Positions 33,960-43,006 of a stretch of DNA of 56,884 nucleotides are shown in pieces. The notes below the pieces were generated by a model. The model worked only from the letters and a program-made list of their open reading frames with translations. It made no database searches and had not been told where the DNA came from. The stretch lies in NCBI GenBank assembly GCA_021107945.1, contig JAIORV010000023.1:1-56884 (forward strand). Direction: 5' to 3'. Position 1 is the first letter of the stretch. Each line of letters begins with the position of its first letter. The DNA comes from Vulcanimicrobiota bacterium. GTDB lineage: Bacteria; Vulcanimicrobiota; JAJTBE01. The position numbers were made by a program, and so were the translations under genes.

Positions 33960-35270
33960 TCATGGGCTTACAAATCGAAGCCGCCTGTTGAGGTTATATT
34001 CAGGCAAACCAGACGTAATCTTTTCCTCCTGGCGGGCTTTTTTAATATTACCCAGCTTTAACAAGACAACGGACAGATCTGTATGAAGATCCTTTCTTGA
34101 AGGATTCAACTTTATCGCTTTTTCAAGAGAGTTTCTTGCCTTCAGATAATATACTTTTTTGGGGTAAATTTTACCAGACATCGGTGAACCTTCAAATTGA
34201 AACAGGAACCATATTAAGAATGTAAAAAGCAGGAATAGAGCAATTAAGATTAGATGACCTCCGCTATGGGAAGGCAATAGTTTATCGCCATATATTTTTT
34301 TAAAGCACTTTTTTAATATGGTAAATAAAGCAATAAAAGCTAGTGTCAAAATTATCATTATGACAGCTATAACCAGATTCGATTTTAATCGGGATTCCTT
34401 TGCAGGCTTTTCTGCCATTTTCATATATGTCTTTCCCAGTCCGGCATATGCTTCTCCGGCAAGACGACTACTGTCCATTTTTAAAGCTTTATCGTAATGC
34501 TCAATTGCATTTGAGTAATTTCCTCTTTTTCTCTCCATTTCTCCCATATAGATGTAGGCTCTTGCATATTCGGGATTCTTTTTCAATACCTCATTGAAAA
34601 TTCTCTCTGCTTTTTCGTAATCGCCCTGATCTACAAGCATATTCGCCAGGCTACACCTTGTGGCAGGTCCCTCGGGGTCAAAAACGGTTCCCGCCCGGTA
34701 AGTTGTATGAGCTTTCTCGTTTTTTCCTGTAACCCGATAGATATTTCCCAGTCCCACAAAGCTGTCGGTGCATGTAGCGTTGACAAATTCTCCCATAAAA
34801 TAACGCTCTGCATCATCGTAACGACCTAAAATGTAGTACAACTGACCGTTTAACTCCCACCTGCCTTCAAAATCAGGATATGTCCTTTCAATGATTTTCG
34901 ATTCCTCAATAGCATTGTCAATTTTTCCGGTTTTTAAAAATAGATGGCCAAGTCTGCGATGCGCGCCATAAAAGAGGAAATCTTTCCTGGGACTCTTTTT
35001 TATTACACAGTCAAAATGCTTTTTTGCTTCATCATATTTTTCAAGCACCATGCACATTTCGCCGAGGTCCAGGTAAAGCTCAAGGTTATCGGGATGTTGT
35101 TTGATTCTTTCTTTCAGGTATTTATAATTTTCCAGATCATTTGTATAACAATTTTCTTTATTATCCCCAAATATAGAACCCGAAGGAATTAACATAAAAA
35201 AGGAAATTAGAATAAGTAAGAATAGGAACCGGGGTGTTTTCTGAAAGAGATATTTCCAAGATTTGCTCAT
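33960..35270 (-). CDS. membrane-spanning TPR protein
   Basis: A 436-aa protein with an N-terminal hydrophobic segment (FLFLLILISFFMLIP), a block of about six TPR repeats (about residues 60-285, e.g. RAYIYMGEMERKRGNYSNAI), two transmembrane segments (about 300-325 and 345-365), and a last TPR-like unit (about 385-425). The topology puts the main TPR block on one side of the membrane and the C-terminal unit on the other or between hairpins. TPRs mediate protein binding. It lies 18 bp from the spermidine-synthase-like gene and 38 bp before the WD40 gene, so it belongs to that operon. Confidence 0.85.
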   Translation of the reverse strand: MSKSWKYLFQKTPRFLFLLILISFFMLIPSGSIFGDNKENCYTNDLENYKYLKERIKQHPDNLELYLDLGEMCMVLEKYDEAKKHFDCVIKKSPRKDFLFYGAHRRLGHLFLKTGKIDNAIEESKIIERTYPDFEGRWELNGQLYYILGRYDDAERYFMGEFVNATCTDSFVGLGNIYRVTGKNEKAHTTYRAGTVFDPEGPATRCSLANMLVDQGDYEKAERIFNEVLKKNPEYARAYIYMGEMERKRGNYSNAIEHYDKALKMDSSRLAGEAYAGLGKTYMKMAEKPAKESRLKSNLVIAVIMIILTLAFIALFTILKKCFKKIYGDKLLPSHSGGHLILIALFLLFTFLIWFLFQFEGSPMSGKIYPKKVYYLKARNSLEKAIKLNPSRKDLHTDLSVVLLKLGNIKKARQEEKITSGLPEYNLNRRLRFVSP

Positions 35271-35288
35271 TTTATTGCTCTTTCATCT

Positions 35289-36863
35289 TTATTCCCATTT
35301 CTTCCATTCTTTCTCGTAATACTTCAGAAGCTTATGGCTATCCAGTGTGTTCACATCGGTTTTTACTTCACTGATATCCTTGCCGAAATAGAACAAGTCA
35401 ACGATTTTCCCGGGCTTTAAATATTTTGTCTGGATATCCGGAATTACAATTTCAGCAGGATTGAAATCATAGTCGGACACAAGTGAAAATCCCCAGTCCC
35501 CCATTGAGGGAATGAAAGTATGGAATGGGTGATTAATAAGCCCGGCCTTTTCCATTGTATGCACGATGCACCAAAAAGTCTCCGTTGCAAAATATGGGGA
35601 TGTTGACTGTATGCAGGCGACTCCCCCCCTGGCGAGATGATGTTTTATCATCTTATAAAAATTGACGGTGTAAAGTTTTGACAGACTTTCGTTGTTGGGA
35701 TCCGGCAGATCCACAACTATCACGCCGTACCTGTCTTTTGAATTCTCGAGGAATTTATAAGCATCCTCTATCACAATATTCATCCTGGGGTCGCTCAATG
35801 AATTCTTGTTAAGCCTGCTTATAAGGAAATCGGTTTTACTAAGTTCAACGATGTCCTTATCAATATCCACAAGTGTAACTTTTTTTACATCCGGATATTT
35901 TAAGATCTCCCTTGCCGCCAGTCCGTCGCCGCCTCCGAGTATGAGTACCTGCTGCCTGTTCGATGTCAATGCCATTGCCGGATGCACAAGGCACTCGTGA
36001 TACCTGTATTCGTCCCAGGATGAGAACTGCAGGTTTCCGTCGAGGTACATTCTCATATCGTCTGCGTAGCGTGTTACAACGATTTTCTGGTATTTCGTCT
36101 GTTTGGAAATAATTATCTCATCATCATAAAGCTTGCTTTCAAAAAATGAAACTAATTGTGTGGAAAAGATCAACCCTCCGATAAGAATCAAGCTAACAAT
36201 AACGGCCGATGTAATAAACATTTTTCTTTGCTTTATTGTATCGGAAAAAATTGTGATATTAAAAAAAACGACTACCATATTTAAAAGTGCATAGAAGAAT
36301 GAAGCATGCATCACACCCATATAAGGTAAAATAAACAGAGGGAATAGGATTGAGGCGAGGAGCCCTCCGGTATAATCAAACGCCAATATGTCCGATATTG
36401 AAAATTTAAGTGCCTCGTAGTCCTTGAGAATTCTTATAAGGATTGGTATTTCAATCCCGAGAAGAGCTCCCAGGAGAAGCAGAAATGCATAAAAAAGGAT
36501 TGAAAAAACAGGTGTATATTGATATGCGGCAAAAAGAAAAAGTGTGGAAAAACCGCCTATAAGCCCCACTACTATTTGAAGCAGAATGAAGCTCTCTACG
36601 AGATTCTTCTCAAATTTCCTTGAGATGTATGATCCCACGCCCATGGCAAAGAGATATATGCCGATTGTGAGGGAATATTGCAGGATAGCGTTTCCAAGGA
36701 AATAGGAAGAAACAGTCGCCACGAGCAATTCATACGAAATACCGCATATTGACATTGCAAAGGCGGTTGTAATCAGGGCAAACTGTGCCCTCTTTGCACC
36801 GGAGAGATTTCCTTTTATTTCATTGGCACCGTCTGATTCTTTTACTATTTTGTTATTACTCAT
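35289..36863 (-). CDS. membrane-fused spermidine synthase-like protein
   Basis: A 524-aa protein: about seven transmembrane segments (residues 29-240) fused to a class I methyltransferase-fold aminopropyltransferase domain (about 255-510). The nucleotide-binding GGGDG is at 310-314 (LILGGGDGLAAREIL), followed by VDIDKDIVELSK and a DLPDPNNE segment where spermidine synthases have DSSDP. The S/T-to-L/P change in that segment means that substrate preference is open. The membrane part resembles MFS-like modules seen in SpeE fusions. It is the central gene of a cluster with a DUF4178 protein and a 63-aa membrane protein, a combination I associate with polyamine- or lipid-related membrane systems. 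Confidence 0.88.
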   Translation of the reverse strand: MSNNKIVKESDGANEIKGNLSGAKRAQFALITTAFAMSICGISYELLVATVSSYFLGNAILQYSLTIGIYLFAMGVGSYISRKFEKNLVESFILLQIVVGLIGGFSTLFLFAAYQYTPVFSILFYAFLLLLGALLGIEIPILIRILKDYEALKFSISDILAFDYTGGLLASILFPLFILPYMGVMHASFFYALLNMVVVFFNITIFSDTIKQRKMFITSAVIVSLILIGGLIFSTQLVSFFESKLYDDEIIISKQTKYQKIVVTRYADDMRMYLDGNLQFSSWDEYRYHECLVHPAMALTSNRQQVLILGGGDGLAAREILKYPDVKKVTLVDIDKDIVELSKTDFLISRLNKNSLSDPRMNIVIEDAYKFLENSKDRYGVIVVDLPDPNNESLSKLYTVNFYKMIKHHLARGGVACIQSTSPYFATETFWCIVHTMEKAGLINHPFHTFIPSMGDWGFSLVSDYDFNPAEIVIPDIQTKYLKPGKIVDLFYFGKDISEVKTDVNTLDSHKLLKYYEKEWKKWE

Positions 36864-36873
36864 TCTTTATATA

Positions 36874-37065
36874 TTATTTCCCCGAGCGAATTCCTCCTCC
36901 AAAATAATACCCATGATAATGACGCGAGTGCCTGGACCCTGACCTCAGGTATTTCCCGCTTTTAGCGAGAGGAGGAATCCCTGTGCCGAATATACCCTGT
37001 ACAAAACTAAAAATGTAAAAACCTAACAGAAAAACAAGGAGTCCGATTCCCCATAGATTTTTCAT
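36874..37065 (-). CDS. small membrane protein with His/Gly/Arg-rich tail
   Basis: A 63-aa protein with one hydrophobic segment (about residues 5-27, WGIGLLVFLLGFYIFSFVQG) and a tail rich in Ser, Gly, Arg, His and Tyr (SRHSRHYHGYYFGGG). It starts from an ATG with AAGGAT about 9 bases upstream and ends 10 bp before the spermidine-synthase-like start, so it is probably genuine and co-translated. Its family is unknown. The short size, membrane anchor and position suggest an accessory subunit of the enzyme downstream. Confidence 0.65.
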   Translation of the reverse strand: MKNLWGIGLLVFLLGFYIFSFVQGIFGTGIPPLAKSGKYLRSGSRHSRHYHGYYFGGGIRSGK

Positions 37066-37185
37066 TAATTACACATCCTTATATTTGAAGCTTTTGGTCG
37101 TAACTATTCTGCATCATCATTTTTCACCGCCGAGTACATTGAATCGGGGAAGTTATCAGACTATTCTCCGCGGGAATGGTAGCCT

Positions 37186-38442
37186 TTAATCGTCGCTTTC
37201 CCCACTGTGGGAGATTACCCAGAGTACAAGAACGATACCGGGGTATATGAGTAGAAAAATTGCCATTCTCCAGAAAGGCCAGTTATAGATAACACCTTCC
37301 TTTATGGAAAGCTTGAAACGACTGGCGAAATCGGGGACATCTCTTTCCGGTGTTACCTCGAAATAATACTTGCCCGGTTCTTTCAGGTTAAAATATGTAA
37401 CTTTCTTTGAATTTGACTCTTGCCAACTGCCGTCGCTGTCGTAACCGGACTCGTGCCAGTAATCACCGTCCCAGCCGAATATCATATCCTTCTGATCGCT
37501 TAAAATGGATATTTCACAGTATAATGCGCTGTTATTATTTGTCCTGTACTTGCTGTCAATACGATAAACACGGTTTTTCTTTGTGAAGTTATAGGGGCCG
37601 TAAATAAATGATTTCCCCTCTTTCATCACCTTATTTCCACTCAAGCTGTAAACCGGTGTGCCGAATGCCAGAACAAAAATTGCCGTAATCATTGACAGTA
37701 TCCCGAATATGAGACAGAATTTAAACGCCGGACCATTTATGAGTTTTTTCACCATACGCTGAAATGGATTCTCGCTCCAGTCAATTTCCTTGTCCTCTTT
37801 AAGGGCTGCTGCCGGAGGATTGCCGAGTTTGAAGGCTTTATATATATCATTCACATGGATGTCTTTTCCCACGAAATAGACTATCTCACGATCTGTCCAT
37901 TCACAAGAGTAAAGTGTATCTTCACCTTTCCATGCGTCAATATAGCGGATGGTCTCGCCAATGTCAGCTTTCCAGGTCAATTCACCCTCAATAAACAGGA
38001 TTACTGCGGAAGAGTTATCCTCAACCTCCAGGTGATTACCGTCGATGTCAAGGTATTGCCCCACGGTATTGGGATCAAATGGGGTCTGCGGGGTAAACTT
38101 GTTCATCAATGTGAAGTCCCAGTCGTCTTCCTGCATCCACAGGTATTGACCGCTCTCGGAAAGCAACAGCCATTCGTCCCACCATTCATAGGTACGGACA
38201 TCGCGGTAGCGAATCCTCCCCACAACCCGGTAATTAACATCGTTGATATTCCCGGTGGAACCCAGCTTTAAATCTGATTTGGGTGAAAGCACCTGATTTT
38301 CGCGCTGAAAGGGTTTTTTTGCCGTATTTGTCGTGAGATCTATTGAAGCTCCACATTGGTTACAGTATTTCATTTTCGCCATTTCCGGATCATTTATCTC
38401 AACCTGAGATCCGCAACTGGGACAGGTAACGGTTGAAGCCAT
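37186..38442 (-). CDS. DUF4178-type protein with zinc ribbon and C-terminal TM segments
   Basis: A 418-aa protein with an N-terminal zinc ribbon (C7, C10, C27, C30), then a beta-rich DUF4178-like domain (about 55-210; VNYRVVGRIRYRDVRTYEWWDEWLL-type text) and two transmembrane segments (about 237-257 and 393-412) with an extracytosolic jelly-like region between them. DUF4178 proteins are found next to membrane-fused spermidine-synthase-like genes, as here (three genes on). Function remains unknown. It heads the cluster, 121 bp upstream of the 63-aa gene. It diverges from the peptidoglycan hydrolase gene. Confidence 0.8.
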   Translation of the reverse strand: MASTVTCPSCGSQVEINDPEMAKMKYCNQCGASIDLTTNTAKKPFQRENQVLSPKSDLKLGSTGNINDVNYRVVGRIRYRDVRTYEWWDEWLLLSESGQYLWMQEDDWDFTLMNKFTPQTPFDPNTVGQYLDIDGNHLEVEDNSSAVILFIEGELTWKADIGETIRYIDAWKGEDTLYSCEWTDREIVYFVGKDIHVNDIYKAFKLGNPPAAALKEDKEIDWSENPFQRMVKKLINGPAFKFCLIFGILSMITAIFVLAFGTPVYSLSGNKVMKEGKSFIYGPYNFTKKNRVYRIDSKYRTNNNSALYCEISILSDQKDMIFGWDGDYWHESGYDSDGSWQESNSKKVTYFNLKEPGKYYFEVTPERDVPDFASRFKLSIKEGVIYNWPFWRMAIFLLIYPGIVLVLWVISHSGESDD

Positions 38443-38759
38443 GTAATCACATCCAAATAGATTTTAACAATTAGAAACTGAAAAATGGAACTTAAACTTC
38501 CACCCTCATATTCTAACATCTAACTTTCAATATTCATATATAGACTTCTAAAAAAAACGGGAAAATCCTCTTGCATTGGAAAATGTCGACATGTTAACAT
38601 TTTGTTAACGAACTTAACAGAATGTTAACAATCTTTACATTAATTTATCAACATTATTATTGAAAATTGTGCATGATAATGAGATAATTTTATTAACAAA
38701 ACCTTATTCTTATACTGTCTATCTTCGATATACAGTGACGAGCGAGAGGAGAAATTTAT
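38443..38759. other. divergent regulatory gap
   Basis: 317 bp. It holds the phased array and promoter for the plus-strand peptidoglycan hydrolase gene (38594-38688), and a leader of about 65 bases with GAGAGGAG 8 bases before the ATG. No promoter for the minus-strand DUF4178 gene could be assigned. Confidence 0.7.
38594..38688 (+). promoter_or_regulatory. sigma70 promoter with five phased TTAACA boxes
   Basis: TTAAC boxes begin at 38594, 38605, 38614 and 38625 and a TTTAC box at 38634; steps are 11, 9, 11, 9 bp. Then TTGAAA (38660-38665), a 17-bp spacer and GATAAT (38683-38688). The best example of the shared architecture: each box reads TTAACA-like, on the same face of the helix. Resembles PhoP-family direct repeats; the regulator is not in the window. 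Confidence 0.8.
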
Positions 38760-40247
38760 ATGATTGGAATGCCAAACTGTGGTTTGAATATGCGGATGGG
38801 AATGAACCCGAATTTGATGTCCATGTCCGGAGGGATGTCCATGTCCGGAGGGATGTCAATGGGGATGAATATTGGCGGAATCGGAATGAATCTTGGTATG
38901 GACTCGACTTCTTTCTCACCTGATGCGCTAATGGGGGGAAGTTCAAACTTCTCACACCCGCTTACAACCGGTGGATTCGGACAGCCTCAATGTGGATGTC
39001 TCAATGGCATGGGGATGGTTCCCGGAATGATGAATCCGTCAATGATGGGCGGTGGGAATCAGCAGATGATGATGTTAATGATGATGATGCAAATGCTCAT
39101 GCGCATGATGCAACAGATGGGCATGGGTAATGGCATGATGGGTGGCATGCAGGGATCCGGCGGTGGTATGCCCGGTTTTAACGGTGGTATTCCTGGTTTC
39201 AATGGTGGTATGCCTGGTTTTAACGGTGGTATGCCTGGTGTTAACGGTGGTATGCCTGGTGTTAACGGTGGTATGCCTGGCTTCAACAGTGGCATGCCTC
39301 ATTTTGGAAGGCCCCATGGAATGTTACCTCCAGCTTCACATCATATGGGTGGTGGACCAGGTTCGCCCGGTGGAGTTGGCGGTGCTATGCCCACAAATGG
39401 CGGCATTCAGATTCCCGATTTTGGTAGAAATCCTTCAAAAATGCAGACAAGTCAGATGTTGGAGGCCGCTTCAAAGAAGTATGGAATTCCACCAAATATA
39501 TTAAAGGGAGTTGCGTGGCAGGAAAGCGGATGGAAACCCAACGCCAGTTCGTTTGACGGAGGACATGGCAAGGGTATAATGCAGATAGACGATCGTTTCC
39601 ACAAGTTCGCGCGAACTCAGGAGGTATGGGATCCCGCCAAGAATATTGATTATGGGGCAAAATACCTTTCAGGTCTCCACAAGAAGACAGGTAACTGGCA
39701 GTCAGCCCTGAAGAGGTATAACGGCGGCTCTTCTTACCCACCCAAAATCATGGCTCATGCCAAAAACAAACCCTGGACAAAGTATGTACCCGCGAGCACT
39801 CCTCCTCCCACCAATATTGGCGGTGCGAAAGGCGCATCCGGCTCCGGGCAGTCCTCTGTTGATCTTGCAAGGAAATTCAAGGGACAGGAATCCTGGAGAA
39901 TAAAAGGCAAGATGCCCAATTTCACAGCCGCCGGAGGTCAAACAAATAATTGTGCCGATTTTGTAAGCTCCGCGCTGGAAAGTACAGGGAGGCTTAAAGG
40001 TCACCAGATCAATGTGGGAAGACTTGAGAAGACACTTCAAAATCAGGGCTATATGCGGGTTCCCGCAAGTCAGTCAAATCCCGGTGATGTCTGGATAAGT
40101 AACGGCAGAGGGCACACTGAGCTTGTCTCGGCAAAAGGCGGTACAAGGACAATAGGCTCCAATAACGACAGACCGGGACATCAGGTAATAAGCGAAAGAG
40201 CCAAAAGCACCACAAGCGGTGTCTATTATCAGATGAGAAAAGGGTGA
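38760..40247 (+). CDS. peptidoglycan hydrolase: Met/Gly-rich N-terminus, SLT domain, CHAP-like domain
   Basis: A 495-aa protein. Residues 1-60 are Met/Gly/Ser-rich (two MSGGMS repeats), 84-134 are strongly Met-rich, 135-176 are six tandem seven-residue repeats (GGMPGFN or GGMPGVN), and about 225-335 are a lytic transglycosylase domain with catalytic E255 in AWQESGW and the later QIDDR and YNGG motifs. Residues 375-490 form a CHAP/NlpC-like amidase with C398 (NNCADF) and H452 (RGHTEL). So it can cut both glycan and peptide parts of the wall. No Sec signal peptide is present, which is odd for a wall enzyme. Start is supported by GAGAGGAG 8 bases before the ATG. A terminator-like hairpin follows at 40259-40290. 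Confidence 0.9.
   Translation: MIGMPNCGLNMRMGMNPNLMSMSGGMSMSGGMSMGMNIGGIGMNLGMDSTSFSPDALMGGSSNFSHPLTTGGFGQPQCGCLNGMGMVPGMMNPSMMGGGNQQMMMLMMMMQMLMRMMQQMGMGNGMMGGMQGSGGGMPGFNGGIPGFNGGMPGFNGGMPGVNGGMPGVNGGMPGFNSGMPHFGRPHGMLPPASHHMGGGPGSPGGVGGAMPTNGGIQIPDFGRNPSKMQTSQMLEAASKKYGIPPNILKGVAWQESGWKPNASSFDGGHGKGIMQIDDRFHKFARTQEVWDPAKNIDYGAKYLSGLHKKTGNWQSALKRYNGGSSYPPKIMAHAKNKPWTKYVPASTPPPTNIGGAKGASGSGQSSVDLARKFKGQESWRIKGKMPNFTAAGGQTNNCADFVSSALESTGRLKGHQINVGRLEKTLQNQGYMRVPASQSNPGDVWISNGRGHTELVSAKGGTRTIGSNNDRPGHQVISERAKSTTSGVYYQMRKG
39162..39287 (+). repeat. 21-bp coding tandem repeat, 6 copies
   Basis: Six 21-bp units inside the peptidoglycan hydrolase gene, consensus GGTGGTATGCCTGGTTTTAAC, each coding for GGMPGFN or GGMPGVN. 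Differences between units are mostly silent or F/V, so the array arose by recent slippage and its copy number may vary between strains. Confidence 0.92.
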
Positions 40248-40258
40248 AGAATTGATAT

Positions 40259-40290
40259 AAAAGCCAGTGGCGCATAGATCCCTGGCTTTT
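40259..40290 (+). terminator. rho-independent terminator-like hairpin
   Basis: Stem AAAAGCCAG (40259-40267) and CTGGCTTTT (40282-40290), loop 14 bases, followed by T-rich DNA. It closes the peptidoglycan hydrolase transcript, though a new ribosome site (AAGGAG) for the next gene lies only 10 bp after it. Confidence 0.7.
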
Positions 40291-40312
40291 TGTTATTTGG
40301 AAGGAGAATCCA

Positions 40313-40768
40313 TTGAAAGAATCTATAAAGGAAGAAATAATAAGAGAGTATGGTGACTTACCGTTGACAAGCGCGCCGGTGGATCCTGAGAATCCCTCAT
40401 TTGATTCATTGCTGGGAGCTTTAAAGGCTGTATATACCGGGGAAATGAATGAAGAGGTCCTGGTTAAATATCACAGAGAATTAACCGGGCAATTGGATGA
40501 ATCATTACATTTTATAGAGAATATGGAAATATCGGATGAAACAATTGAAACAAGGGATAAGTGTATTGGCGCAATAAATATTGTTCGAATAACAATGGAT
40601 CTACTGGATGATTATAAAAATAATCCGTCGCCGGAGGCAATGGGGCAACTGGTCGAATCTCTTTTAACATCAAGGGCTGTTATGAAATATATCCATAAAA
40701 TGCTTGATGGGAATATAAAGATGGCCGGAATACGGATAACGGAACATGGAACACGGAACGAAGGATAA
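40313..40768 (+). CDS. hypothetical helical protein, TTG start
   Basis: A 151-aa protein I do not recognise, mostly alpha-helical and acidic (LDESLHFIENMEISDETIE) with no membrane segment or motif. The start is a TTG at 40313 with AAGGAG 6 bases upstream. The last ten residues (ITEHGTRNEG) are encoded by repeat-like DNA (GGAACACGGAACGAAGG), which suggests the stop was shifted by a repeat insertion. It follows the peptidoglycan hydrolase on the same strand and might be a partner such as an immunity or chaperone protein; this is speculation. Confidence 0.6.
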   Translation: MKESIKEEIIREYGDLPLTSAPVDPENPSFDSLLGALKAVYTGEMNEEVLVKYHRELTGQLDESLHFIENMEISDETIETRDKCIGAINIVRITMDLLDDYKNNPSPEAMGQLVESLLTSRAVMKYIHKMLDGNIKMAGIRITEHGTRNEG

Positions 40769-41209
40769 GCTTTCATAAGGCATCTCACATTGTTATTATA
40801 ATCCAGCACCAAAACCCACATCACCCATGTGTTGATTCACTAACCCGTGGGAATTGATTGTAGGAGCCTTTTCCCAAAGGCGATATAGGCAATATGAAAC
40901 GACATTAAACAATGGTTAACGACGGCGAACAACGGCGGTCAACGATGGAGATATTATCGGAATCAGGAAACCATCGTTTATCGGGGTTAGGAAACCCCTC
41001 CTACAGTCAACGCCACTGAATTAAGGTCAGGAGTTACGCATTTTTAAAGCGGAATGGCATGAGAACATCGACAAAACCCATAAGGCATCTTGCCACGTAA
41101 ATCGTGGCCGGAAGCCTCTCCTATAGTGAAGGGTCTGAATAAATTCCTTGTTTCAGCGTCCTCTGCGATCTCTGCGATGATTAGTTACGAGAAATGATGT
41201 TATGCCGAA
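40769..41209. other. 441-bp gap of repeats
   Basis: No gene seen. It contains relatives of repeat B (40857-40885 and 40979-41006), direct-repeat text around 40910-40945 (AACAACGGCGGTCAACGATGG), one solo MITE-like end (41028-41040) and a repeat-A copy (41156-41182). Confidence 0.7.
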
Positions 41210-43006
41210 TCATTTTTTTACATGCCTGGATATTTGTATTTCCACAGTTTCTGTAATTCTCGGTCTTATTTTCATTGTCTTGGGATCGAAATCCATAAGT
41301 TCGAAGAAAGTATGCAGGACTTTCGGGTTGAATTGTGTTCCCGCACTGTCAACAAGTCTTTTCAGCGCCTCCTCGTCGGCAAAGCCCTTTCTGTAAGGTC
41401 TGTCCGATGTCATTGCATCAAATGTATCTGCAACGGCGATAATCTGCGCCCCAAGGGGTATCTGATCCCCCTTCAATTCTTTTGGATAACCTTTTCCGTC
41501 CCATCTCTCGTGGTGATATGCCACAAAATCCTTGGTTTTATCATCAATTCCATATGTAACTGTTGAAAGAAGCTTCCTGCTTTCAACGACATGATCTTTC
41601 ATTATTGCAAATTCATCATCCGTGAGACGTCCGGGTTTGTTCAGGATACTCTCCGGTGTTGCGATTTTGCCAACGTCATGAAGAATTGCCGCCTTTTCTA
41701 TCTTGGTCACCTCGCCGCTGGGAAGTTTGAGCGCCTTGGCAAGTCTGGTTGCATAATCTGCAACTCTGTTCACGTGTCCCCTTGTATATGGATCTTTTGC
41801 TTCAATCGCCTGTGCCAGGGTGGTTATCAGCTCGAAGTAGCTTTTCTCCAGGTCATGTCTAAGTTTGACCTGTTTGATAAACATGGCCGCTTCAATGGCG
41901 AATATCCCCAGAAAGTCCTTATGCTCCTCCGTATATTCTTCCCCCTTGAGCAGATTTGCCACGCACAACACACCGAGTGGACTATCATCCTTGGGTGCCC
42001 GTAAGGGAACAACCAGTAATGTCCTCAACCTTTCTATAGATCCTGCGAAATCTTCAAAAATATCCTTGTGATCAATATTGTTGAGACACAGAGATTTTGA
42101 GTGTAACATTACATCCGCAAAAATCCCCTGACCGGGCGCCACCCTGCATTTGAAGATGTCTTTGGTTATCTCCGAGACACCGATGGAGTGAACTACTTCA
42201 AGCTCTTCTCCCTTTTTGAGCATTACGAATGCCATCTGTGAATCCATCTCTTCCCGGGCTTTTTCTATTATAATATCGAATAGATCCATCAAGTGGAGAG
42301 AAGATCCCAGTAATCGTGACACCTGTATAACCGTTGTGAGCTTCCTTGTTTTATCGAACAGCTCCTGTTCCCTTTTCTGTCTCTGGCCAACTTCTTTCCT
42401 GAGGTTTTTATATGCCTTCTCAAGTTCTACTTCTCGCTTTTTTGTTTCGGTTTTATCTCCGATAACAATCCATTTTTCCGAGAAAAGGAAGAATGACCCC
42501 AGGGCGAAGTTAAAGACCGCAAACATTGCATAAATACTCCAGGGTACTACCATGCCTTTGGAGAGCGGGGTTGTGGCGAATAGGTATGCAAGAATTACAT
42601 TAACAATAACAGCGCTTCCAATTCCCGAAAACCATGGTCTCCCCACAGAATTGCTCAACACCAGCAGAGGGAAAATAAACATGAAAAAGTTCACAGGGAC
42701 ACTGATTACCCCACCGGAATGAGTGAAAAATGCTCCTCCCGTAAACTTGACAAGAAGTGTGACAATGACAACATCAACAACCCATGCGATATAATGATAT
42801 TGCTCAATTTTAATATGTTGAAACAGTAAAGTGATAAAAATTGCACAAACAAAAGCGGCAATCCCTAGGTATAAAAGCGTTCCCGCTTTCCCTAAGCTCT
42901 GACGATCTTCCGACAGGAAAAAAAACATACCGGCAAATATTGCCACAACGAGAATCCAACGCGCAAAGATAATCATTTTCTCCTGGTTCCATTGAGGTCC
43001 TATCAT
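41210..43006 (-). CDS. membrane HD-GYP domain protein with GAF
   Basis: A 598-aa predicted cyclic-di-GMP phosphodiesterase. Six N-terminal transmembrane segments (about residues 10-175, MASE-like), a coiled region, a GAF domain (about 225-380) and an HD-GYP domain (about 395-560). The HD pair is H443-D444 in AAILHDVGKIA and the second motif is HHERWDGKGYP at 498-508, both intact, so hydrolysis of c-di-GMP is expected. Its ATG overlaps the stop of the preceding HD-GYP gene by 4 bases. It is the last gene of the clpX-side cluster. Confidence 0.92.
   Translation of the reverse strand: MIGPQWNQEKMIIFARWILVVAIFAGMFFFLSEDRQSLGKAGTLLYLGIAAFVCAIFITLLFQHIKIEQYHYIAWVVDVVIVTLLVKFTGGAFFTHSGGVISVPVNFFMFIFPLLVLSNSVGRPWFSGIGSAVIVNVILAYLFATTPLSKGMVVPWSIYAMFAVFNFALGSFFLFSEKWIVIGDKTETKKREVELEKAYKNLRKEVGQRQKREQELFDKTRKLTTVIQVSRLLGSSLHLMDLFDIIIEKAREEMDSQMAFVMLKKGEELEVVHSIGVSEITKDIFKCRVAPGQGIFADVMLHSKSLCLNNIDHKDIFEDFAGSIERLRTLLVVPLRAPKDDSPLGVLCVANLLKGEEYTEEHKDFLGIFAIEAAMFIKQVKLRHDLEKSYFELITTLAQAIEAKDPYTRGHVNRVADYATRLAKALKLPSGEVTKIEKAAILHDVGKIATPESILNKPGRLTDDEFAIMKDHVVESRKLLSTVTYGIDDKTKDFVAYHHERWDGKGYPKELKGDQIPLGAQIIAVADTFDAMTSDRPYRKGFADEEALKRLVDSAGTQFNPKVLHTFFELMDFDPKTMKIRPRITETVEIQISRHVKK

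Noticed and set aside
39059-39317. antisense Pro- or His-rich frames across the 21-bp array
   Set aside because: They mirror the tandem repeat in the real gene; they lack starts and any family similarity.
38760-40247. prophage endolysin or tail protein
   Set aside because: SLT and CHAP domains occur in phages, but no capsid, portal, tail, integrase or att sites are in the window and the promoter type is shared with host genes.
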